Of a stretch of DNA of 13,147 bases, positions 7,525-13,147 are shown one piece after another. The translations under genes and the position numbers were made by a program. The stretch's first letter is position 1. Each line of letters starts with the position of its first letter. Source of the DNA: an uncultured Chlorobiaceae bacterium (GTDB lineage Bacteria; Bacteroidota; Chlorobiia; Chlorobiales; Chlorobiaceae). The notes beneath the pieces are model-generated. The model was not told where the DNA came from and ran no database searches. It saw nothing but the letters and a program-made list of their open reading frames with translations. The stretch spans positions 1-13,147 of the forward strand of contig CAIQSY010000118.1 in the NCBI GenBank assembly GCA_903874585.1. The letters run 5' to 3'.

Positions 7525-8537
7525 AACGGTTAATCGTTATACGTACTAGGGCTCTTTTCAAGGTTTTTGCGATTCTTGTGCCTCTCTTGTTTAGTGGCTA
7601 TGCTGTTGGCGGAGCTACTTCTCAGCATTCCGCCAATGCGCCACAAAGTGTTGTTGGCGATCCAGCAGGCGAAGTAGTTCATGGTGCTGAGGCTGTTCCT
7701 GAAGAGGAAAAAGCTGGTGACGTTATCATGCATCACATTCTTGATAACAATGTCATCTCCTTCGACCCTTTTGGTGAAATCCATCTTCCAAAAATCCCTC
7801 CAATTGGTGGGGTTGATATTTCAATCACCAAGCACGTTGTGATGCTGTGGGTTGTTTCAGCCATGCTGCTGGTAATCTTTTCTGTCGTCGGCAGCAAGTA
7901 TAAGAAAATGACTGCCCGACAAGCTCCCAGCGGCTTGGTCAACGCCATGGAGGCGCTGGTGGAGTTTATTCGTGTTGATGTTGCCAAAGCCAATATTGGT
8001 ACAGGGTATGAAAAATATCTCACCTATCTTCTGACAGTATTCTTTTTTATTCTGCTCTGCAATCTTCTCGGACTGGTTCCTTACGGTTCAACCGCAACCG
8101 GCAATGTCAACGTCACGCTGACGCTTGCTACCTTCACATTTTTCCTTACACAGTCGGCCGCATTGAAAGCTCATGGCATTAAGGGCTATCTTGCGCATCT
8201 TACGGGAGGAACTCATCCGGCACTCTGGATCATTATGATTCCGATTGAATTTATCGGCTTATTTACTAAGCCGGTCGCTCTTACCATCCGGTTGTTTGCC
8301 AATATGACAGCAGGTCACATTGTGATCCTGAGTCTGATCTTTATAAGCTTTATTCTTAAAAGCTATATCGTTGCCGTTGTGATGTCGGTCCCTTTCTCAA
8401 TATTCATTTATCTGCTTGAGCTCTTTGTGGCATTCCTTCAAGCCTTTATTTTCACAATGCTCTCTGCACTTTTTATCGGACTTGCTTCAGCGCATGAAGG
8501 ACATGACGAGCATGAGGCAGGAGTGTCATCACATTAA
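7521..8537 (+). CDS. atpB: F0F1 ATP synthase subunit a
   Basis: Integral membrane subunit a, which forms the two proton half-channels beside the c-ring. The 338-residue protein is longer than the E. coli form because of an N-terminal signal-like segment (hydrophobic about 11-27) and then about 75 polar residues, probably exported. The conserved core carries the invariant arginine in LTIRLFANMTAGH (Arg257) and ELFVAFLQAFIFTML (300-314), with Gln307 in the position of the conserved channel Gln. NLLGLVPYG (181-189) is another family signature. The C-terminus is His/Glu-rich (HEGHDEHEAGVSSH). N-terminal extension and tail are typical of Bacteroidota/Chlorobiota AtpB as I recall it. The start codon overlaps the stop of the preceding gene by 4 bases. 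atpE starts 101 bases downstream. Confidence 0.97.
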   Translation: MKRLIVIRTRALFKVFAILVPLLFSGYAVGGATSQHSANAPQSVVGDPAGEVVHGAEAVPEEEKAGDVIMHHILDNNVISFDPFGEIHLPKIPPIGGVDISITKHVVMLWVVSAMLLVIFSVVGSKYKKMTARQAPSGLVNAMEALVEFIRVDVAKANIGTGYEKYLTYLLTVFFFILLCNLLGLVPYGSTATGNVNVTLTLATFTFFLTQSAALKAHGIKGYLAHLTGGTHPALWIIMIPIEFIGLFTKPVALTIRLFANMTAGHIVILSLIFISFILKSYIVAVVMSVPFSIFIYLLELFVAFLQAFIFTMLSALFIGLASAHEGHDEHEAGVSSH

Positions 8538-8638
8538 AATGGTGTAAGGATTATTAGGGAATAACTCTTATTTTCATGTTTTTTATTGACTGGTTTTAAT
8601 GAAGACTTACAAAAAAAATAAACGGGGGTAATTACAAA

Positions 8639-8866
8639 ATGGAAGGTTTAGGTTTAGGTTTTTTAGGGGCTGGTATTGGCGCTGGGCTTGCTGTTATCGG
8701 TGCTGGTTTAGGTATTGGTAATGTTGCAGCTTCCGCTGCGGAAGGCGTTGCACGTCAGCCTGAGGCTACTGCAGATATTCGTACTACCATGATTATTGCT
8801 GCAGCTCTTATCGAAGGTGTTGCGCTGTTTGGTGAAGTTATCTGTGTACTTCTTGCTCTTAAGTAA
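8639..8866 (+). CDS. atpE: F0F1 ATP synthase subunit c
   Basis: Proteolipid subunit c (75 residues), many copies of which form the rotating ring. It is a helical hairpin: a Gly/Ala-rich helix 1 (about 5-32, with repeated GxGxG spacing), a polar loop with ARQPEA (38-43) and helix 2 (about 49-74). The ion-binding carboxylate is Glu59 in ALIEGVALFG. Counting back from the ARQPEA loop, the position occupied by the Na-binding Gln in sodium c-rings is Ile here, and the residues after Glu59 are GV rather than ST. This favours proton coupling. A second Glu, Glu66, lies seven residues after Glu59 in the same helix, which is unusual. GGGGG at 8624-8628 supports the start (10-base spacing). A hairpin with a T-rich tail lies 37 bases downstream. 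Confidence 0.97.
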   Translation: MEGLGLGFLGAGIGAGLAVIGAGLGIGNVAASAAEGVARQPEATADIRTTMIIAAALIEGVALFGEVICVLLALK

Positions 8867-8903
8867 GATTGTGAATGTTCTGCAGATTCAAAGCAGAAGA
8901 TAT

Positions 8904-8944
8904 CCCGATAGCAGCTTTTTTCTTCCAAGTCGCTATCGGGTTTT
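8904..8944 (+). terminator. Intercistronic terminator-like hairpin between atpE and atpF
   Basis: CCCGATAGC (8904-8912) and GCTATCGGG (8932-8940) are perfect inverted repeats of 9 bases with 6 G-C pairs, separated by 19 bases and followed by TTTTATTAAT. It lies between the c and b genes. The most likely role is partial termination or mRNA processing that yields more atpE than downstream message. The long loop and short T-tract make it weaker than the terminator after atpH. Confidence 0.55.
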
Positions 8945-8970
8945 ATTAATCATTAACGGAAACATTGTTC

Positions 8971-9498
8971 ATGCTTACGTCAGGAGCTATACTTCTTGCC
9001 GGTAGTCTTTTGAGTCCGAATCCTGGGCTTATTTTTTGGACTGCGATAACATTTGTGATAGTGCTTCTTATTCTGAAGAAGATTGCTTGGGGACCTATCA
9101 TCACCGCGTTGGAAGAGAGAGAAAAAGGTATTCAGTCCTCTATTGATCGGGCGCACAAAGCGAAAGATGAGGCAGAGTCAATACTTCGCAAAAATAAAGA
9201 AGTGCTTGCTAAAGCCGATGCTGAAGCCGATAAAATTATTCGTGAAGGAAAAGAGTACGCTGATAAACTTCGTGCAGATATTACTGGCAAAGCTCAGGAA
9301 GAGTCGAAAAAAATGATCGCTTCTGCGTTGAATGCTATTGAGCAGGAAAAACAGCGTGCACTTGACGTTCTGAGGAATGAAGTTGCTGATCTTGCTGTTA
9401 TGGGTGCTGAAAAGATCATTAAAACAGCTCTTGATGCAGATATGCAGAAAAAAATCGTCAACAGCATGATTCAGGATCTTTCAACAAAACGTAACTGA
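8971..9498 (+). CDS. atpF: F0F1 ATP synthase subunit b
   Basis: Peripheral-stalk subunit b that holds the F1 head still relative to subunit a. The 175-residue product has a short N-terminal extension, one membrane helix (about 18-36, PNPGLIFWTAITFVIVLLIL) ending in the characteristic KKIAWGPI turn, and then a long charged coiled coil rich in Lys, Glu and Ala (about 45-165). Length is normal for b. An in-frame TTG at 8965 would add two residues; the ATG at 8971 is preferred, with ACGGA (8956-8960) 10 bases upstream. atpH follows after 13 bases on the same strand. Only one b-type gene is visible, so the stalk is probably a homodimer unless a b' gene lies elsewhere. Confidence 0.95.
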   Translation: MLTSGAILLAGSLLSPNPGLIFWTAITFVIVLLILKKIAWGPIITALEEREKGIQSSIDRAHKAKDEAESILRKNKEVLAKADAEADKIIREGKEYADKLRADITGKAQEESKKMIASALNAIEQEKQRALDVLRNEVADLAVMGAEKIIKTALDADMQKKIVNSMIQDLSTKRN

Positions 9499-9511
9499 TA
9501 AAGGTCACGAA

Positions 9512-10057
9512 ATGTCCAGTTTAATTACAAGCCGTCGATATGCCTCTGCACTCTTGTCTGCAGCGATAGAGGGTAACTTTCTTGATCAAATCATTCAGGA
9601 ATTACAGATAATTAAGGAGGTTCTTCACAATTCTCGTGATCTCGTTCATGTTTTGCAAAGCCCAGTTGTCAAAAGTGATAAAAAAATTCACATTCTCGAA
9701 GAGATCTTGCGAAGTTCAGTTGGCGATAAAATGCTGGTTTTTTTGAAGCTGGTTGCAAAGAAAAATCGCGCAGGGCTATTACCTGATATTGTTGATGAGT
9801 TTTACTCCCTTCTTGATGAGAGACAAGGCATTATTAATGTTGAAATTACAAGCGCAGCAAAGCTCTCTGAAGATGAACAAGCTGAACTTATTGCTCGTCT
9901 TGAAACGTATACGGGTAAAAAAACTCGCCCAACAATGTTGATTAATGAGGAGTTTATTGGCGGTATTACTGTGAAAATTGGTGATACAATTTTTGATAAT
10001 GCGATAAGTCATCAGCTTCAATTACTCAGGAAAACACTTGTTTCGTCAAAAGCATAG
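9512..10057 (+). CDS. atpH: F0F1 ATP synthase subunit delta
   Basis: Delta subunit (181 residues) that connects the b stalk to the top of the alpha/beta head. The N-terminal helical domain begins SSLITSRRYASALLSAA, matching the family opening in which a short hydrophobic start is followed by RYA.AL. The C-terminal signature is EEFIGGITVKIGDTIFDNAISHQL (about 147-170). Length is typical. AAGG at 9501-9504 lies 7 bases before the ATG. This is the last gene of the cluster: an intrinsic terminator follows, and atpA, which usually comes next in bacterial atp operons, is absent. The F1 core genes must therefore be encoded elsewhere in the genome. Confidence 0.97.
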   Translation: MSSLITSRRYASALLSAAIEGNFLDQIIQELQIIKEVLHNSRDLVHVLQSPVVKSDKKIHILEEILRSSVGDKMLVFLKLVAKKNRAGLLPDIVDEFYSLLDERQGIINVEITSAAKLSEDEQAELIARLETYTGKKTRPTMLINEEFIGGITVKIGDTIFDNAISHQLQLLRKTLVSSKA

Positions 10058-10089
10058 TGTTTAGAGTGTTTTAGAGGCTTTTAAGCGTC

Positions 10090-10121
10090 AATAGCCTGCG
10101 GTCAATGCGGGCTATTTTTTT
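10090..10121 (+). terminator. Intrinsic terminator after atpH
   Basis: AATAGCC (10090-10096) pairs with GGCTATT (10110-10116). The stem extends inward through TGC/GCG by one wobble and two Watson-Crick pairs, leaving a 7-base loop (10100-10106). A run of T follows directly, to 10121. This is a well-formed rho-independent terminator closing the F0 operon before the tRNA gene. Confidence 0.88.
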
Positions 10122-10135
10122 GTGTTCTTGATTTT

Positions 10136-10208
10136 GGGGCTTTAGCTCAGTTGGTAGAGCGTCTCGTTCGCAATGAGAAGGTCAGGGGTTCGACTCCCCT
10201 AAGCTCCA
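10136..10208 (+). tRNA. tRNA-Ala (anticodon CGC)
   Basis: A complete 73-base cloverleaf. The acceptor stem GGGGCTT (10136-10142) pairs with AAGCTCC (10201-10207), including the G3-U70 wobble that identifies alanine tRNAs. The D arm is GCTC/GAGC (10145-10160). The anticodon stem TCTCG/TGAGA encloses the loop TTCGCAA, giving anticodon CGC at 10169-10171 (reads GCG). The T arm is AGGGG TTCGACT CCCCT (10184-10200). The discriminator base is A (10208). The CCA end is not encoded (next bases are CAA) and must be added by CCA transferase. No second RNA gene is seen nearby. Confidence 0.97.
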
Positions 10209-10415
10209 CAAGCTTATCCTTTCTTTTTTATCGTCGTTATCTCTTTTTATAGGCGATAAATATCAGTTTTTATATTGTTTATCAGTAAATGTGCTTGTAA
10301 ATTATTCTCCTTATCGACTTCGACTGATAAGAGGAAGTTGATAGCTTATGAGTCGGTTCTACACCAGCTCTTTTGCTTTGCTGCTTATTTTGTTAACATT
10401 ATGAAATTATGATAT
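10209..10415 (+). other. AT-rich spacer between tRNA-Ala and bamD
   Basis: About 200 bases with no convincing gene. Just after the tRNA, AAGCT (10201-10205, the tRNA's own 3' acceptor strand) can pair with AGCTT (10211-10215) before a T-rich run at 10221-10229, a possible weak tRNA terminator. A 6-bp AT-rich hairpin arm pair CTTATC/GATAAG lies at about 10310-10332. I see no convincing -35/-10 pair for bamD and no Shine-Dalgarno sequence before its ATG. Confidence 0.5.
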
Positions 10416-11312
10416 ATGCCTAAATTGCTTACCAGATTTGTTTCATCTGCGGCAATACTGCTTTTTGCCACAAGCCCATTCTTGAGTTCAGGCTGTTCTT
10501 CTTCAAAACCAATAACACCTGCGGTCGTTCTTGTTCATGAAGGTTACACTGAGGCGCTTAAGCTTTACAATAATAAAGAGTACCAAGCTGCAGCGTTGAA
10601 TTTAGAATCTCTTATTTTTACGTCGCGCGCGACGGCTCTTGAAGACGATGTACTTTATTTGCTTGCCCAGTCTTATTATCATTCAAAGCAGTATCTTTTA
10701 GCTGCCGATATGTTTAGTCGATTGCTGCAGCAAATGCCCTCCTCTCCCTATGCAAGAACATCACAGTTTATGCTTGCAAAATCATACGAACAGCTCTCTC
10801 CGCCAGTTGAACTTGATCAGCAGCACACATTGAAAGCTATCGATAACTTTGCTGCTTATTTGGAGCTCTATCCCATGACTGATTCGGCAAAAATTGCTCA
10901 AGATGTTGAAACTTATCGCGAGTTACTAAAAATTAATCCCACCAATACATCATATCAGCAAAGCTATTCTACCGCGACGCAACAATTTGCACGGGTTGAC
11001 AGCTTGAGATATTCCAACAAAGCCATCGTCGCATTGAGAGAGAAATTGGCAAAGAGCGTGCTTGTTGTTGCACGGCAGTATGTGCAGCTCGGCAAGTATC
11101 AGGCTGCGGGCTTATTTTACGATAAACTGATTACTAATTATGGCGATACCTCTTCTGTAAAAGATGCCTTTGAAGAGAAAATTACGGTGCTGATCAAAAG
11201 AGAAAAATGGTTTGATGCAGCAAATACGCTCGATACTTATTTGCAGTTTTTCCCAGAGCGGCAAAAAGAGATGCAGCGAGTCAAAGAGAACATTGCCCAG
11301 AATATAAAATAA
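10416..11312 (+). CDS. bamD: BamD-like outer membrane assembly lipoprotein
   Basis: A 298-residue lipoprotein resembling BamD (YfiO), a periplasmic helper of the BamA machine that inserts beta-barrel proteins into the outer membrane. Residues 1-26 form a signal peptide with a basic start, a hydrophobic core and a lipobox-like LSSGC, so Cys27 would be lipidated after cleavage. The mature part is built of helical TPR-like repeats. Examples are EALKLYNNKEYQAAALNLESLI (about 46-67), LAQSYYHSKQYLLAADMFSRLLQQMPSSPYA (about 83-113) and later AGLFYDKLITNYGDT (about 230-244). The first two repeats fit BamD best, but other TPR lipoproteins cannot be excluded. The ATG at 10416 lacks a Shine-Dalgarno site. 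nadD follows with its ribosome-binding site overlapping this stop codon, so the two genes are probably translated from one message. Confidence 0.86.
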   Translation: MPKLLTRFVSSAAILLFATSPFLSSGCSSSKPITPAVVLVHEGYTEALKLYNNKEYQAAALNLESLIFTSRATALEDDVLYLLAQSYYHSKQYLLAADMFSRLLQQMPSSPYARTSQFMLAKSYEQLSPPVELDQQHTLKAIDNFAAYLELYPMTDSAKIAQDVETYRELLKINPTNTSYQQSYSTATQQFARVDSLRYSNKAIVALREKLAKSVLVVARQYVQLGKYQAAGLFYDKLITNYGDTSSVKDAFEEKITVLIKREKWFDAANTLDTYLQFFPERQKEMQRVKENIAQNIK

Positions 11313-11321
11313 GGGGTTGTT

Positions 11322-11903
11322 GTGCATTTGGCAGTGTTTGGGGGCACCTTCGACCCTCCCCACAATGGGCATTTGGCGCTTTGCCTTTTTGCCAGAGAGT
11401 TGCTTGCTCTTGATCATTGGATTATTTCAGCATCAAATAATCCTTTTAAGCAAAAAAAGGCGGTTTTGGATGCTCATCGTGTCGCAATGGCAGAGTTATT
11501 TGCCGCTGAAATTATGCTTACCGGTTGCAGTGCGGAAGTCAGTGGCTGGGAACTTGAAAAACAGCAGCCGTCATATACTGTTGATTTCATTCGCCATCTT
11601 CATGCGTTGTATCCGCACGATACCTTGACACTTCTTGTTGGTGAAGATAGTTTTGCAGACTTTCCGTTGTGGAAAGAGCCTGAGTGTCTTATGGCGTTGT
11701 GCAATGTTGTTGTTTTCCGCCGGGTAACTGCCCCTCACGATCACCACAAGCCGGGTTGGCAACATGCTATCACAACCATTGATTTCGCTTGTGGGATTTC
11801 ATCAACAGAAGTGCGGGCACGAGTCTTTTCGGGTCAATCGATAACTCACCTCGTACCGCAATCCATTCATCACTACATTGTCGAAAACGCGCTTTACTGC
11901 TGA
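11322..11903 (+). CDS. nadD: Nicotinate-nucleotide adenylyltransferase NadD
   Basis: Cytoplasmic enzyme that transfers AMP from ATP to nicotinate mononucleotide, making deamido-NAD in NAD biosynthesis. The 193-residue product has the nucleotidyltransferase start GGTFDPPHNGHL (7-18) with its HxGH catalytic pair His14 and His17. It also has PSYTVDFIRHL (83-93), LLVGEDSF (104-111) and ISSTEVR (159-165), all NadD signatures. Length is normal. The start is GTG at 11322, supported by a strong AAGGGG at 11311-11316 that overlaps the bamD stop (TAA 11310-11312). NadD rather than CoaD is indicated by the SYTVD and SSTEVR motifs. It converges on argS with a gap of about 48 bases. Confidence 0.96.
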   Translation: MHLAVFGGTFDPPHNGHLALCLFARELLALDHWIISASNNPFKQKKAVLDAHRVAMAELFAAEIMLTGCSAEVSGWELEKQQPSYTVDFIRHLHALYPHDTLTLLVGEDSFADFPLWKEPECLMALCNVVVFRRVTAPHDHHKPGWQHAITTIDFACGISSTEVRARVFSGQSITHLVPQSIHHYIVENALYC

Positions 11904-11951
11904 TTATCACGCATTCGGACTCGTGTTTGTTTTTCACTAAACACTTGATGG

Positions 11952-13147
11952 CTACATCGAATCAGGAGCAGAAACACCAAGAATTTTAAAGCCATTACGC
12001 AGTACTTGTCGTGTTGCAAGGGCAAGCAGTAAACGAGCGTTACAAATATCTGGCTCGGCTTTAAGAATGGGGCACTCCTGATAAAAGCGGTGAAACACTT
12101 CTGCAAGATCGTGCAGATATTCTACCATTTTTTGTGGCTCAAGCAGACGCAGACTGGTCGTGATCATTCGAGGATAGTCAAGCAGCGCAAAGCCAAGTTG
12201 CAGTTCAGCCGGAGAGTTCAGGATGCTCATCAGTTGGTGCTCAGTACTCTTTTGCGGGTCAAAGCCTGTCTCCTGTACCGCAAGTCGTAAAAGGCTGCAA
12301 ATGCGTGCATGAGCATATTGCAAATAAAATACAGGATTCTCTTTTGACTGCCTTTTTGCTAATTCGACATCGAAATTAAGATGAGAATCCTTGCCTCGCA
12401 TGATGAAAAAGAAGCGTGTTGCATCAGCGCCAACATCATCAATCAAATCATCCAGTAAATCAGCATTTCCTTTTCGTGTTGACATTTTAATAGTCTCTCC
12501 ATCAACCGTTGTGGTAACGAATTGATTGATAGCAATTTTGATGCGTTCGGTGTCGTATCCCAATATTTTCAGTGCTTCAAGCACATCAGGGTACTCATCA
12601 ATGTGGTCGGCACCAAAGACGTTGACCATAAGGTCGAAACCGCGCTCAAATTTTGTGATGTGATAGGCAATATCTGGAAGGCGATAACTTGGCTCACCCG
12701 AAGATTTAATGAGAACTTTATCCTTTTCCTGTCCGAGTTGTGTGGTAATAAACCATGTTGCGCCATCATATTCGGCGATATATCCTTTTTTTGTCAGCTT
12801 AGCGATTACTTGCTGATTCGGAACAATGCCACCTTCATTCACAGTATAAAGAGTGTGCTCATTGAAAAATGAATCGTGGCGAATTCCAAGTCGCTCTAAT
12901 GTTGCGCGTATCGATGCAAAGATGATGCTTTCCGCACGTTTTTTAAACAATGTAACATCATCGCTATTCTGTAGCGTGTTGCCCTGTTCTTGAAAGATTG
13001 CTTCTGCAATATCGCGGATATAATCACCTTGATAATGGGTTGTCGGGAATTCCACTGTGTCACCACAGCACTCAAAATAGCGTAGTCGTACCGATTCGCC
13101 GAGAATCTGCATCTGTTTGCCAGCATCATTGAAATAGTATTCCCGCG
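11952..13147 (-). CDS. argS: Arginyl-tRNA synthetase ArgS (5' partial)
   Basis: Class I aminoacyl-tRNA synthetase that charges tRNA-Arg. The frame stays open to the right edge, and the 11 codons before the Met at 13112 read REYYFNDAGKQ, a conserved ArgS stretch. The start, the N-terminal additional domain and the HIGH-type ATP motif therefore lie beyond the window. Visible parts include GEPSYRLPDIAYH, the LMVNVFGADH segment and the KMSKS loop variant KMSTRKG (codons about 12470-12488). The helical DALR-type anticodon-binding domain begins around QYAHARICSLLR. The protein ends LGVSAPDSM, close to the usual ArgS terminus LGVxxPxxM. About 397 of an expected roughly 550 residues are present. The stop is TAG (CTA at 11952-11954 on +). 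Confidence 0.96.
   Translation of the reverse strand, partial: REYYFNDAGKQMQILGESVRLRYFECCGDTVEFPTTHYQGDYIRDIAEAIFQEQGNTLQNSDDVTLFKKRAESIIFASIRATLERLGIRHDSFFNEHTLYTVNEGGIVPNQQVIAKLTKKGYIAEYDGATWFITTQLGQEKDKVLIKSSGEPSYRLPDIAYHITKFERGFDLMVNVFGADHIDEYPDVLEALKILGYDTERIKIAINQFVTTTVDGETIKMSTRKGNADLLDDLIDDVGADATRFFFIMRGKDSHLNFDVELAKRQSKENPVFYLQYAHARICSLLRLAVQETGFDPQKSTEHQLMSILNSPAELQLGFALLDYPRMITTSLRLLEPQKMVEYLHDLAEVFHRFYQECPILKAEPDICNARLLLALATRQVLRNGFKILGVSAPDSM

Noticed and set aside
8586..8614. TTGACT element with a 17-base spacer as an atpE promoter
   Set aside because: The -10 position reads ACAAAA, a poor match; not strong enough to list as a promoter.
10390..10419. TTGTTA with TATATG 17 bases on as a bamD promoter
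   Set aside because: The -10 would overlap the bamD start codon, so its transcript would miss the start.
11923..11944. GTGTTT/AAACAC hairpin between nadD and argS as a bidirectional terminator
   Set aside because: Only 6 AT-rich pairs with a 10-base loop and no following T-run on either strand.
12522..12872. 116-codon open frame on the + strand opposite argS
   Set aside because: Entirely antisense to conserved ArgS sequence including the region before the KMSTR loop.
1..13147. CRISPR array, insertion sequence, phage, toxin-antitoxin or defence system
   Set aside because: No regularly spaced repeats, transposase, integrase or nuclease motifs were seen; every long gene belongs to a core housekeeping family.

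Overview
This window is a run of housekeeping genes from a bacterium that most resembles the green sulfur bacteria (Chlorobiota/Chlorobiales, within the wider Bacteroidota-Chlorobiota group). That placement is inferred from four things: the combination of a division cluster, an F0 operon, bamD, nadD and argS; an AtpB with a long exported N-terminal extension and a His-rich tail; an F0-plus-delta operon that lacks the F1 core genes; and the style of the protein sequences. I cannot name a genus without a search.

Positions 1-4583 hold the end of a division and cell-wall cluster on the + strand: murC (5' end outside the window), ftsQ, ftsA and ftsZ. A CoA-transferase/acetyl-CoA hydrolase family gene follows only 14 bases after ftsZ (4598-5890). 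It converges, with a 4-base gap, on pgeF (a multicopper-oxidase-like/LACC1-family protein) on the - strand.

A short AT-rich divergent region separates pgeF from a + strand operon for the membrane part of the F-type ATP synthase: atpZ, an atpI-like gene, atpB (a), atpE (c), atpF (b) and atpH (delta), about 6844-10057. A hairpin with a short T-rich tail lies between atpE and atpF, and a strong intrinsic terminator follows atpH. The catalytic F1 genes atpA, atpG, atpD and atpC are absent and must lie elsewhere. Next come a tRNA-Ala with anticodon CGC, about 200 bases with no recognised gene, bamD and nadD on the + strand, and the 3' part of argS on the - strand, running off the right edge.

I saw no phage, transposon, CRISPR, defence or biosynthetic system; this is core genome. 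The most interesting details lie inside known proteins. FtsZ has a Lys in its GTP-binding glycine box and what look like two copies of its C-terminal partner-binding peptide. The AtpE c subunit carries a second membrane-embedded Glu two helical turns after the ion-binding Glu. The operon's non-coding DNA adds RNA hairpins at the atpE-atpF junction and across the two facing stop codons at 5890/5895.
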